From Haliotis asinina (lineage: Eukaryota; Mollusca; Gastropoda; Lepetellida; Haliotidae): a DNA stretch of 64,000 nucleotides. This document shows positions 56,901 to 64,000 of this stretch, in pieces. A program made the position numbers and the translations under genes. The notes below the pieces were generated by a model. The model saw only the letters and a list, made by a program, of their open reading frames with translations, searched no databases and was not told the DNA's origin. The stretch spans positions 59,719,504 to 59,783,503 of the forward strand of contig NC_090280.1 of the NCBI RefSeq assembly GCF_037392515.1, read 5' to 3'. Every line of letters starts with the position of its first letter. The stretch's first letter is position 1.

Positions 56901-59900
56901 ATGACAAATGTTGTGGAGTCATTACAACAGCAATACTGTCATTAAAACCACAACTGTCCTGTCATTATTCAATTCAGCAGTTGCATACCCATCACATATA
57001 CATATCCTCAAACATCTGCATTTGCAAACCACCTCTGTGGCAAAGTGGTTTAAGCATGACCCTGAGGAGAATGGAAGGTCACAGGTCTGATCTCATACCA
57101 GAAGATGTAATACTTGTTGTTCCCTGCCTGGTGCTTGGCACTAAAGGTTACAACAAGGACTGGTCCACTTGGAGTCACTAAAATGTGTCTGAGTGGGGTT
57201 GTCATATGGGCAAAATATAAGTCTGGCATTAAAAACCCAATTTTTATATTTACAGAAATAATGGTTCAAAGATCACATGATAAACCAGTCATACATAACA
57301 ATCAGAACAGTTCTCATTCAAAATAAGAAATTAAAATAAAAATTCTAAGACAGTGAATGAACAACACAAGCACTATGTCTTACATCTCTTGAATCAACCC
57401 CTTCCACTAACGCCTTTGTCCTCTCGCTGACTCTCACTGATGTTTTGAATTCTTTGTCAATGAAGATATGATACGATGAGACTTCCAGTCCTGGCGTATG
57501 CTCTGGTGGTTTCCAACTCAACAGAACACTACTGGTCAGTTGGCGGTCAACGGACAGGTTCCTTGGAAACGGAATCACTAAAATGAAAACAATTGACCAT
57601 TATAGAATTGTACATTAGGTATGGCAATTTTCTTGGGAGGCAAAAACTCCCGAAGATTCGGGGTACAATAGGCCTTCAGCAACCCATGTCTGCCACAAAG
57701 GTAACTATGCTTGTCATAACTAACTGCACTGAGATGTCTGGATTGCTGTTTTGGTTGAAACATGTCATCAGTTCCCAATTGTGCAGATGCATGTTCGTGA
57801 TGTTGATCACTGGACTGGCTGGTTAAGACTCAATCATTTACAGACCACCGCCATATTGTTGGAATATTGCAGAGTGTGGCATAAAACTTAGCCCAATCAC
57901 TCACTCACTTGCTTAGTAAAAGTGTGCGAATAACTGACACAAAATACTCTTGTACTAGGAGCTTTAGGTTACTAAGGAAACAATTGTTGCTTCTCATTAA
58001 TGACTATAAAACATCTCCAGCTAATAAACTATTACTGTACAACAAATAAACTATTACTGTATAACAAACACATGCCATCATTTTAGCATTTACATTATAG
58101 CCAGAATAAGTAATGCTGTCTGAATATTTTTGGATTGAGTTATCAAAAGCAAGTCTATGAGAACTGATGTATTTGAAATATACTGAGGGAAAAAAATAAG
58201 GGATCACATGACAGCACGAGTGTTTCCATTTTTTTCCAAGTCAAAGCAGTACAAAGCTTGTGAAGCAAACTTGTGAAAAAAATAAAGGAAGACGTCATTT
58301 CATGCGATCCCTTATTTTTGTCCCTCAGTATATGAGGCATTTTTACATGTTTATCATCTTCAGATACATCAAACTTGACAGCAACATGAAACATCTTCAT
58401 TTGTTTTATTTTGAACAAAGAGCAGGTAACTCTAAGTAGGTTTCCCCAACACAAATACTGAAACTGAGCTTTTCATCATGACACAGTGCTTAAAGCATTC
58501 ACTTATCACATTGAAGACCTGGGTTTGATCCCCACGTGGGTAAAATGTGTGAAGCTTATTTCTGGAGTGCCCCATCATGATATTGGCAGAATTTTGCTAA
58601 AAGCAGTGTAAAACCCAACTCACTACCGGCTCAGCATAATCGACCCGTGAAGGTCCCGGGGTAGAATAGGCCTTCAGCAACCCATGTTTGCCATAAAAGG
58701 TGACTATGCTTGTCGTAAGAGGCGACTAATGGGGTCGGGTGGTCAGACTAGCTGACTTGGTTGACACATGTCATCGGTTCCCCATTGCGCAGATCGATGC
58801 TCATGTTGTTGATCACTGGATTGTCTGGTCCAGACTCGATTATTTACAGACCGTCGCCATGTAGCTGGAATATTGCTGAGTGTGACGTAAAACTAAACTC
58901 ACTCACTCACTCACTCAGCATAATCATGCATGTCATCAGACAACTGATTCTGCAATCCACGAGTTCCAGTTTAGAAATCATCGTCAGTAACCATGCTTGT
59001 TGTAATAGACGACTCAGGTGGTCAGACTCACTGACTTGGTTGACACATGTCATCATATCCCAGCTGCTTATATCGATGCTCATGCTTTTGATCACTGGAC
59101 TGTCTGGTCCAGACTAAATGAAGGATTGGTAAATGAGCGTTTGACAACAAACAAAGCAAATCATGCTGCCACATCAATGCCCACCTTTGTTACCTGGATT
59201 ATTTGATCCATCAACCTGGTCCATGCTTCTGAGATCACCATGGGCATCAAGGCGACGTCGCCCATCTTCTGGGTGGAAATTAGCATATGCTCAAAAAGAT
59301 TCACAGATGTAGCAAAAACAAATATATATAAACAGTAAACAATTTGTTCAGTTGATGATAGGTTATTGGTAGCTGAAATTGTCATTAAATGTCAGCAAAA
59401 TGCATGTGTATATATAATTCATATGACATTTTACACTATAAATGACATTTTATTTTAAATGAGAAGATCATTGTTTCACAGAAAATATCCATTTCTATCA
59501 TGTAATATACAAGGGGTTACAGGTTTATAATCAAATATGTTTCATTTTCTTGATAATATAATTTCCAAATACAATTGACATAAAAATAATCTTAATATCT
59601 CTGGACATTTTTTAACATCAGACACCATTATTCTGTGTTCACACTAAATGTGAAAAATGACCCCAAAAAATTCTGCAATAAACTAATATAATATAATGGA
59701 ATATTTAGAGATATTCAAACGAGAAACAAATGAACAAGTAAACATCAAATAAAATGATTCCCAAGTCTGCATGGATGTTTGTGCTTCAGGTAGTGAAAAC
59801 CACGCCCTTTTTAACAGCATGAAATTAAAGCTGACTGTCAATGCAGGTGTAAAAAAATGTAATTTGATCATATAAATTTTCATGTAAAATATCTACAATC

Positions 59901-62900
59901 TAAAGCTAACGTCTAGGTCTCCTGATAGACCACGTGATCTAATCTTGAAAGTTCAAAGCACATGCAAAAGCTTGCACCTATGATCATTGAAAGTACACTC
60001 ATAGAGAAAAAAAAAAGAACAGACATCCTCCGTGCCTCATAATTTTTCACAAAATACTCAACTTCAAAGAAATGCACCTTACTTCATTACCACAAATGAC
60101 CAAACATTATCATTTTAACAGCATTTCACAAATTTCAATAAGATGTGCATTACTCTAAATATCTTCCAAACTGTAGGAAGGACTATTTCTTCAGAAAATT
60201 AAAATAAACTAATTTCCTATAAACTACAAACTTCATTCTTTATAAGCGATGTAATTTCAAAAAAGTATAGTTGCATTTCTTCTGCAGGTCAGTATATGAC
60301 CAGTCTCTTCAACAGTGAAGTTTGTTTTATTCATCACGTATGGCATATAATCCCATGAATATGTTTTATTCATCATGTATGGCATATAATCCTATGAATA
60401 TGTTTTATTCATCATGTATGGCATATAATCCCATGAATATGTTTTATTCATCACGTATGGCATATAATCCTATGAATATGTTTTATTCATCATGTATGGC
60501 ATATAATCCCATGAATACGTTTTATTCATCATGTATGGCATATAATCCCATGAATACGTTTTATTCATCACGTATGGCATATAATCCCATGAATACGTTT
60601 TATTCATCACGTATGGCATATAATCCCATGAATACGTTTTATTCATCATGTATGGCATATAATCCTATGAATATGTTTTATTCATCATGTATGGCATATA
60701 ATCCCATGAATACGTTTTATTCATCATGTATGGCATATAATCCTATGAATATGTTTTATTCATCATGTATGGCATATAATCCCATGAATACGTTTTATTC
60801 ATCATGTATGGCATATAATCCCATGAATATGTTTTATTCATCACGTATGGCATATAATCCCATGAATACGTTTTATTCATCACGTATGGCATATAATCCC
60901 ATGAATACGTTTTATTCATCATGTATGGCATATAATCCCATGAATATATTTATCCTGAACTGTAAACGCGTGATCACATTTTTAATGATTCTTTAGTTGA
61001 TCGTCTCTTTTGGACTAGTACCTGTAAGATCAGACCGTAGCTTATCAATCTCATCGCTACTGTTAAACTCTAACTCCTGGTGAATATTGGAGGTGTTACT
61101 ATCATCAGTAGGGTGTCCAGCTACAGCCATAGCAGCATGGAAGTCCGACAGATCTTCTTCTGTGACACAAAATAAAACATGCAACAACGAGGCTTATATG
61201 AAGCTGGAACGAATTCAGAGCTATCAAATGTCATGAACTGCCCATTGCTATCAAATCTCAAAACTGCCAATAGAACTTGCAAGCTCAAAAAGGTATTCAA
61301 AGGATGTATGCAAAGGACATACCTCTGACTCAGGACTACTTTGGTCCCTAGTAAAGACTGAGTGGTATAATTTCCACAACTGATTCACGATGTGTTGAGG
61401 TGAAAAAGTTAGGTGGGAGAGAGGAAAATAGGTTGGTCTTGGTTAGGGGATAAAAATTCAAAATTCCACCAAATTCATAGAACATGAAGAAATTGTATTT
61501 AAAAATAAACATCAATAAAATACTGTTAAGATTTTTTGATGAAGTAATGTCATAGATATTTCATAAGCTATCAAAACACACAAAATGAATTTAAACTGGA
61601 CGAATTAAAACAGGTGCCTTGATAACAAATTACCAAAATGCATTTATGACTGGTTGACCAAATTTGATAAATGTTTATTCTGATGAACGATATTCCCTAT
61701 CCCACCTTCTATTCAATACTTATCTATTTGAGAACAAAGCTACTATGCATGCATAAATAGTTCCTAGGTTCATAAACATTACTACTTGAGGTATTCAACA
61801 TTCAACAATCCCTCTACAATGATACATAAGCAGGCATTGCTACGTATATGAATGTTGTACCCGATGAATGCCATAACCAGTAACAAAAATAAGCTCTAAG
61901 CCCTACACTATTATGTCTAGAAATGAGGATTGATATTAAAAAGTGTGAAAGCAGTAAAAACACATTTCAGTCCTACCTGCCACCTTCTCTATGAAGTTTG
62001 ACGGAACGAGTCCCCTTCGTCCATCGACTAGCTCACCCTCAAAAAACCCATCCTGAAAGATAAATAGGACTGTTAAGTTATTTCCAAAACAAGAATTGCA
62101 ACTTAAATCACATGTTTATATGATGGCAATATTTTCAGATTTGTTTGAAAATTATCAAAAATAAGTTCTAAACAGAAGAAAGGTTGCCGTCTATGCTACT
62201 GTAATACACACAACTGCACACAGCACTGTACAACAGACTTGGATCCCACATGATTTATATGTCACTCATGATCACGCTGTCCTTCAGATCTGTACATCAC
62301 ACACCTCATCCTACAGCACCTGTACATCACACACCTCATCCTACAGCACCTGTACATCACACACCTCATCCCACAGGACCTGTACATCACACACCTCATC
62401 CTACAGCACCTGTACATCACACACCTCATCCCACAGGATCTGTACATCACACACCTCATCCTACAGCACCTGTACATCACACACCTCATCCCACACGACC
62501 TGTACATCACACACCTCATCCTACAGCACCTGTACATCACACACCTCATCCTACAGCACCTGTACATCACACACCTCATCCCACACGACCTGTACATCAC
62601 ACACCTCATCCTACAGCACCTGTACATCACACACCTCATCCTACAGCACCTGTACATCATACACCTCATCTTTCAAGACCTGTACATCACACACCTCATC
62701 CTACAGCACCAGTACATCTCTCACCTCATCTTTTAGGATCTGTACATCACACACCTCATCCTACAGCACCTGTACATCACACACCTCATCTTTTAGGATC
62801 TGTACATTATAAACACATCTCATCCTACAGCACCTGTACATCACACACCTCATCTTTCAGGATCTGTACATTATAAACACACCTCATCCTACAGCACCTG

Positions 62901-64000
62901 TACATCACACATCTCATCTTTCAGGATCTGTACATTATAAACACCCCTCATCCTACAGAACCTGTACATCATACACCTCATCTTTCAAGACCTGTACATC
63001 ACACACCTCATCCTACAGCACCTGTACATCACACATCTCATCTTTCAGGATCTGTACATTATAAACACACCTCATCCTACAGAACCTGTACATCATACAC
63101 CTCATCTTTCAAGACCTGTACATCACACACCTCATCCTACAGCACCTGTACATCACACATCTCATCTTTCAGGATCTGTACATTATAAACACACCTCATC
63201 CTACAGCACCTGTACATCTCTCACCTCATCTTTCAAGACCTGTACATCACACATCTCATCTTTCAGGATCTGTACATTATAAACACATCTCATCCTACAG
63301 CACCTGTACATCACACATCTCATCTTTCAGGATCTGTACATTATAAACACATCTCATCCTACAGCACCTGTACATCACACATCTCATCTTTCAGGATCTG
63401 TACATTATAAACACACATCATCCTACAGAACCTGTACATCATACACCTCATCTTTCAAGACCTGTACATCATACACCTCATCCTACAGCACCTGTACATC
63501 ACACACCTCATCCTACAGCACCTGTACATCACACACCTCATCCTACAGAACCTGTACATCACACACCTCATCTTTCAAGACCTGTACATCACACACCTCA
63601 TCCTACAGCACCTGTACATCACACATCTCATCTTTCAGGATCTGTACATTATAAACACACATCATCCTACAGAACCTGTACATCATACACCTCATCTTTC
63701 AAGACCTGTACATCACACACCTCATCCTACAGCGCCTGTACATCACACATCTCATCTTTCAGGATCTGTACATTATAAACACACCTCATCCTACAGAACC
63801 TGTACACCACACACCTCATCTTTCAGGATCTATACATTATAAACACACCTCATCCTACAGCACCTGTACATCACACACCTCATCTTTCAGGATCTGTACA
63901 TTATAAACACACCTCATCCTACAGCACCTGTACATCACACATCTCATCTTTCAGGATCTGTACATCACTCACCTCATCCTACAGGACCTGTACATCACTC
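41791..64000 (-). CDS. RIMBP2: RIM-binding protein (RIM-BP), gene entry, 5' end outside window
   Basis: RIM-BPs link the active-zone protein RIM and voltage-gated calcium channels through SH3 domains at presynaptic release sites. In minus-strand order the exons encode the second half of SH3-I (61977-62052), linker, FN3-1 (57384-57577 and 56409-56487), FN3-2 (55794-55955 and 55153-55284), FN3-3 (54403-54579 and 53950-54152), a polar linker, SH3-II (48916-49448 and 48141-48312) and SH3-III (47365-47507 and 46645-46959). This SH3, three FN3, two SH3 order is diagnostic of the family. Diagnostic stretches are [20 protein letters not shown] and [15 protein letters not shown]. About 970 codons are present. 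Only the N-terminal part and first half of SH3-I are missing. The symbol follows vertebrate naming; invertebrates usually have one RIM-BP gene. Confidence 0.9.
42096..42262. mobile_element. Short fold-back (MITE-like) element
   Basis: The left arm 'tattcttgaatacaacattt' ... 'catcatcaggttaaactgaa' is matched by the reverse complement of the right arm, which reads 'tactcttgaatacaacatgg' ... 'catcatgaggtacaactgaa'. The arms are about 55 bp with mismatches and the centre about 55 bp. Confidence 0.6.
42655..42965 (+). mobile_element. SINE-like family B copy with internal 61-bp tandem expansion
   Basis: It starts 'gtttaacgtcacactcagca' and 'gtctgtaaatgatcaagttt'. Then the block 'caatgacatgtgtcaaccaa' / 'gtcagcaagcccatccagtc' / 'gatacaataagtcaccccat' is repeated three times at 61-bp spacing (about 42771, 42832, 42893). 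Confidence 0.75.
44340..44450. repeat. Purine-rich low-complexity tract
   Basis: Imperfect (GA)n/(GGA)n with 'gagagggagagagagaaggt', interrupted; reading frames across it are artefacts. Confidence 0.7.
44766..44930. repeat. Purine-rich minisatellite, unit about 51 bp
   Basis: Three copies of 'aaggaggagggggagagaga' / 'gagaacaagagagtgagcat' / 'gggagggggg'; the third has a shorter GA run. Because the unit is a multiple of three, frames stay open on both strands. Confidence 0.9.
46645..46959 (-). CDS. RIMBP2: RIM-BP exon: second half of SH3-III and C-terminal tail
   Basis: Acceptor CTTTCTTCCAG; it encodes [20 protein letters not shown] and [20 protein letters not shown], completing SH3-III with the conserved ALYDY-partner 'G-D-I' and 'G.VPSNF' motifs. 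A Ser/Asp-rich tail ends GKLLAT, stop TAG at 46645-46647. Possible donors inside the exon are AGTGCTG|GTAAAC (exon end 46665) and AATGTAG|GTGCCA, which would give a longer isoform through 41791-41967. Confidence 0.88.
   Translation of the reverse strand, partial: LELTFKAGDIITVYGDMDEDGFFRGEMNNRRGFVPSNFLQEATGPLSDDEALESASMVSPSRSGESISALSRNSDGIANVGATYAEMHVDTLYGSDSAGKLLAT
47272..47328. repeat. Alternating purine-pyrimidine (GT/GC/AT) tract
   Basis: 'gtgtgtgtgcatgcatgcgt' and 'gtgtgcatgtgcgcgcatgt' form more than 50 nt of nearly strict alternation, a sequence type able to adopt Z-DNA, in the intron that splits SH3-III. Confidence 0.8.
47365..47507 (-). CDS. RIMBP2: RIM-BP exon: first half of SH3-III
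   Basis: Acceptor CTTTTAACAG, donor TCAGAG|GTAACT; 143 nt, phase 1 to 0. It encodes [19 protein letters not shown], the ALYDY motif and RT-loop start of SH3-III, preceded by a linker with [11 protein letters not shown]. Confidence 0.9.
47638..47880 (+). mobile_element. SINE-like family B copy
   Basis: 'gtgagtttaattgtacacca', 'cactcagcaatatctcagct', 'ttgggaaccgatgacgtgtc', 'aaccaagtcagtaagtctga', 'caagcatgggttactcaagc'. Nearly full length, antisense to RIM-BP in an intron. Confidence 0.75.
47888..48036 (+). mobile_element. tRNA-related SINE family A copy
   Basis: A box 'gggtagcctagtggttaaag', B-box region 'aggtttgatttcccat', 'ctcatttctgttgtcttcaa' and tail 'aaactcactcaatcactcac'. It sits directly after the family-B copy, head to tail. 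Confidence 0.75.
48141..48312 (-). CDS. RIMBP2: RIM-BP exon: second half of SH3-II
   Basis: Acceptor GATCTATATAG, donor CCACAAG|GTATGT; 172 nt, phase 0 to 1. It encodes [20 protein letters not shown] and [13 protein letters not shown], the most conserved RIM-BP SH3 signature, then [14 protein letters not shown]. Confidence 0.92.
48440..48655 (+). mobile_element. SINE-like family B copy
   Basis: 'cactcatgagtattccagct', 'gtctgtaaataatcaaatct', 'catgagcattgatctatgca', 'ccaagtcagcgagcctgaca', 'tcttacgaaaagcatggatt'. Confidence 0.7.
48916..49448 (-). CDS. RIMBP2: RIM-BP exon: polar linker and first half of SH3-II
   Basis: Acceptor TTGGTCTTCAG, donor ATTAAG|GTACGT; 533 nt, the largest exon, phase 1 to 0. 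A Ser/Arg/Asp-rich linker ([35 protein letters not shown]) precedes [20 protein letters not shown] and [14 protein letters not shown]. The SH3 RT loop carries the extended insert typical of RIM-BPs. Confidence 0.9.
49585..49885. repeat. Diverged tandem repeat, unit about 40 bp
   Basis: About seven degenerate copies of 'ttacctataatctatataca' plus 'tctaggcaaatatttca' in a RIM-BP intron. Confidence 0.75.
50239..50383 (-). CDS. RIMBP2: RIM-BP linker exon
   Basis: Acceptor AACTTTAG, donor GCCATAG|GTAATC; 145 nt, phase 0 to 1. It encodes [20 protein letters not shown] and [12 protein letters not shown], a proline- and lysine-rich linker (KPAPRK could itself bind SH3 domains). Confidence 0.8.
51238..51411 (-). 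CDS. RIMBP2: RIM-BP acidic linker exon
   Basis: Acceptor TTATTAACGCAG, donor AGTCAG|GTTAGA; 174 nt, phase 0 to 0. It encodes [20 protein letters not shown] and [14 protein letters not shown], probably disordered. It could be skipped without frame loss. Confidence 0.8.
52166..52332 (-). CDS. RIMBP2: RIM-BP linker exon, 5' border uncertain
   Basis: Donor TCAATG|GTGGGT. The frame is open with [20 protein letters not shown] and [20 protein letters not shown] (a likely helix). Three nearby acceptors exist: GCCTAG (52337), AGCACAG (52332) and AGTAG (52329). A fourth inside the exon, CTTTTCTGAAG, would give phase 0. The 52332 border is chosen because it fits a 31-nt upstream micro-exon. Confidence 0.65.
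53216..53246 (-). CDS. RIMBP2: RIM-BP candidate micro-exon with tandem acceptors
   Basis: A strong donor (TTTCAT|GTAAGT) is preceded by two acceptors 5 nt apart, TTCATTAACAG and GCGTAG. The second gives 31 nt ([10 protein letters not shown], phase 0 to 1), which makes the neighbouring exons fit. The first gives 36 nt ([12 protein letters not shown], phase 0 to 0), which would need a different acceptor downstream. Confidence 0.5.
53853..53916 (-). mobile_element. SINE family A head fragment
   Basis: Only the promoter end remains: 'ggggagtcaaccccaggtct', 'gatgagcgaacgccttaatc'. It lies 34 bp from the RIM-BP exon end at 53950. Confidence 0.6.
53950..54152 (-). CDS. RIMBP2: RIM-BP exon after FN3-3
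   Basis: Acceptor TCAATTCCAG, donor CACAGG|GTAAGC; 203 nt, phase 1 to 0. It encodes [20 protein letters not shown] and [20 protein letters not shown], containing the last FN3 strands, then a helix [17 protein letters not shown]. Confidence 0.85.
54403..54579 (-). CDS. RIMBP2: RIM-BP exon: FN3-3, first part
   Basis: Acceptor CTTACCCCCAG, donor CCAACAA|GTGAGT; 177 nt, phase 1 to 1. It encodes [40 protein letters not shown] and [19 protein letters not shown]. The Trp/Tyr core and the 'SNGA.V.GY.VYA.G' stretch are typical of RIM-BP FN3-3. Confidence 0.93.
54755..54862 (-). mobile_element. Possible decayed SINE family A
   Basis: 'gttttacaccacttttaata', 'gtattcaaacagcagtgatg', 'aacacttaaaccaatc' are weak matches. 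Confidence 0.35.
55153..55284 (-). CDS. RIMBP2: RIM-BP exon: FN3-2, second part
   Basis: Acceptor CCTTCTCCAG, donor GCTGGAG|GTGAGC; 132 nt, phase 1 to 1. It encodes [20 protein letters not shown] and [13 protein letters not shown], the last strands of FN3-2. Confidence 0.9.
55794..55955 (-). CDS. RIMBP2: RIM-BP exon: FN3-2, first part
   Basis: Acceptor GTTTCGTGCAG, donor CTTACAG|GTACGT; 162 nt, phase 1 to 1. It encodes [20 protein letters not shown] and [20 protein letters not shown], with the FN3 Trp. Confidence 0.9.
56195..56295 (-). mobile_element. SINE-like family B fragment
   Basis: 'ggccttcagcaacccatgct', 'tgccataaaaggtgactt', then a jump to 'gccaccatatagctggaata' and 'aaactaaactcactcacc': both ends kept, middle deleted. 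Confidence 0.7.
56409..56487 (-). CDS. RIMBP2: RIM-BP exon: FN3-1, second part
   Basis: Acceptor TTTGTTTCCAG, donor GGCAAAG|GTAAAC; 79 nt, phase 0 to 1. It encodes [20 protein letters not shown] and TILVGKG, the characteristic end of RIM-BP FN3-1. Confidence 0.92.
57025..57195 (+). mobile_element. tRNA-related SINE, different head
   Basis: 'ctgtggcaaagtggtttaag' (A-box-like), 'ggtcacaggtctgatctcat' (B-box-like), then 'ttgttgttccctgcctggtg' and 'cttggcactaaaggttac', resembling the body of the element at 18118. Confidence 0.5.
57384..57577 (-). CDS. RIMBP2: RIM-BP exon: FN3-1, first part
   Basis: Acceptor GTTTTCATTTTAG, donor AGAGAT|GTAAGA; 194 nt, phase 1 to 0. It encodes [40 protein letters not shown] and [12 protein letters not shown], strongly RIM-BP-like. 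Confidence 0.92.
57650..57908 (-). mobile_element. SINE-like family B copy
   Basis: Reverse family B: 'gattcggggtacaataggcc', 'ttcagcaacccatgtctgcc', 'gttgatcactggactggctg', 'ttggaatattgcagagtgtg', tail 'aatcactcactcac'. Confidence 0.75.
58181..58330. mobile_element. 150-bp mariner-like MITE with TA target duplication
   Basis: The ends TACTGAGGGAAAAAAATAAG and the reverse complement of CTTATTTTTGTCCCTCAGTA pair over about 26 bp. TA dinucleotides flank both sides (58179-58180 and 58331-58332). The interior has no gene. TA duplication and the size fit a non-autonomous Tc1/mariner-type element. Confidence 0.8.
58482..58626 (+). mobile_element. tRNA-related SINE family A copy
   Basis: 'cagtgcttaaagcattcact', B box 'gggtttgatccccacg', 'tgggtaaaatgtgtgaagc', 'gtaaaacccaactcacta'. 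It is followed directly by a family-B copy. Confidence 0.75.
58628..58918 (-). mobile_element. SINE-like family B copy, full length
   Basis: The most complete copy: 'gacccgtgaaggtcccgggg', 'tagaataggccttcagcaac', 'gcttgtcgtaagaggcgact', 'gacacatgtcatcggttccc', 'gcgcagatcgatgctcatgt', 'gtctggtccagactcgatta', 'tggaatattgctgagtgtga', and an (ACTC) tail. It is likely the youngest insertion of this family in the window. Confidence 0.85.
58985..59125 (-). mobile_element. SINE-like family B copy, partial
   Basis: 'cagtaaccatgcttgttgta', 'gtggtcagactcactgactt', 'tatcgatgctcatgcttttg', 'ggactgtctggtccagac'. Confidence 0.7.
59194..59268 (-). CDS. RIMBP2: RIM-BP short linker exon
   Basis: Acceptor ATTTCCACCCAG, donor AATCCAG|GTAACA; 75 nt, phase 1 to 1. 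It encodes [20 protein letters not shown] and GSNNPG, a polar linker between SH3-I and FN3-1. Matching phases mean it could be skipped. Confidence 0.7.
60322..60945. repeat. 39-bp minisatellite, 16 copies
   Basis: The unit is 'ttttattcatcatgtatggc' plus 'atataatcccatgaatatg'. Copies differ almost only by C/T at three places (cacg/catg, tccc/tcct, tacg/tatg). Being a multiple of three without stops, it is open on both strands, giving false 13-residue repeat proteins. It lies in the RIM-BP intron between 59268 and 61022. Confidence 0.95.
61022..61159 (-). CDS. RIMBP2: RIM-BP linker exon after SH3-I
   Basis: Acceptor TTTGTGTCACAG, donor CTTACAG|GTACTA; 138 nt, phase 1 to 1. It encodes [20 protein letters not shown] and [20 protein letters not shown]. 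Acidic linker. Confidence 0.8.
61977..62052 (-). CDS. RIMBP2: RIM-BP exon: second half of SH3-I
   Basis: Acceptor TTTATCTTTCAG, donor GGTGGCAG|GTAGGA; 76 nt, phase 0 to 1. It encodes [20 protein letters not shown] and IEKVAG, with the SH3 'G.VPSNF' motif. The first half of this SH3 must be encoded to the right of the window. Confidence 0.9.
62285..64000. repeat. 30-bp minisatellite with higher-order pattern, runs off the window
   Basis: Up to about 62700 it is a regular 30-bp unit 'ctgtacatcacacacctcat' plus 'cctacagcac'. From there a second unit type ('ctcatctttcaggatctgta', 'cattataaacacac') alternates with the first, making composite units. It occupies the intron upstream of the SH3-I exon; about 57 units are visible. 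Confidence 0.95.

Noticed and set aside
60322-60996. 224-codon open frame with 13-residue repeats
   Set aside because: It is entirely the 39-bp intronic minisatellite, open on both strands, with no start context or promoter.
62250-62876. 208- and 135-codon open frames on opposite strands
   Set aside because: Both are the 30-bp minisatellite; open frames follow from a unit length divisible by three.
60322-64000. CRISPR array
   Set aside because: Units are continuous tandem repeats without unique spacers, in an animal intron.

Overview
This 64 kb window is animal nuclear DNA, most likely from a marine gastropod of the abalone (Haliotis) type. The basis is the intron-rich gene structure with GT-AG borders, the AT-rich intergenic DNA, and the many copies of two SINE-like families. 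Both families carry GAGTGAGTGAG / ACTCACTC ends and 'CAGCAATATTCCAGC' cores, which I recognise from memory as typical of abalone genomes; no database was searched. I see no bacterial, phage, CRISPR or viral features, and no reverse transcriptase or capsid reading frame.

Two host genes fill most of the window, arranged tail to tail. (1) Plus strand, about 11.5-34.2 kb: an EFCAB5-like gene (EF-hand calcium-binding domain protein 5). I assembled 20 coding exons from 13513 to 33275 by hand. All splice phases agree and the total is 3981 nt (1326 residues plus stop). The protein has a Ser/Ala-rich N-terminus, a Dpy-30/RIIa-like dimerisation segment, coiled coil, a degenerate and a canonical EF-hand, a Glu-rich linker, two GAF-like domains and a C-terminal part that resembles the microtubule-binding region of dynein heavy chains. 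(2) Minus strand, from beyond 64 kb down to 46.6 or 41.8 kb: a RIM-binding protein (RIM-BP/RIMBP2-like) gene. It encodes the second half of SH3-I, three fibronectin type III domains, a charged linker, SH3-II and SH3-III. Its 5' end lies outside the window. It has two candidate C-termini, one at 46645 and one in a far exon at 41791-41967.

The left 11 kb holds no complete gene. It has one small minus-strand coding exon (2108-2163) of an unrecognised gene, a 330 bp MITE-like element, two minisatellites, a roughly 475 bp fold-back element and SINE copies. A locally CpG-richer stretch at 11.38-11.6 kb with ETS-like, YY1-like and RFX-half-site-like motifs is the likely promoter of the EFCAB5-like gene. 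The 34.2-41.8 kb interval between the two gene ends holds only SINE copies, simple repeats and AT-rich DNA.

Tandem repeats are the other main component. Several sit against or within gene structure: a minisatellite beginning 2 nt after the EFCAB5 stop codon, one built from the 3' end of an EFCAB5 exon with its splice donor, a decayed duplicate of another EFCAB5 exon, a 39-bp array in a RIM-BP intron, and a 30-bp array of at least 1.7 kb in the intron that splits SH3-I and runs off the window. The two genes have unrelated expected roles, ciliary/sperm-type for EFCAB5 (inferred) and presynaptic active zone for RIM-BP, and nothing suggests they act together.
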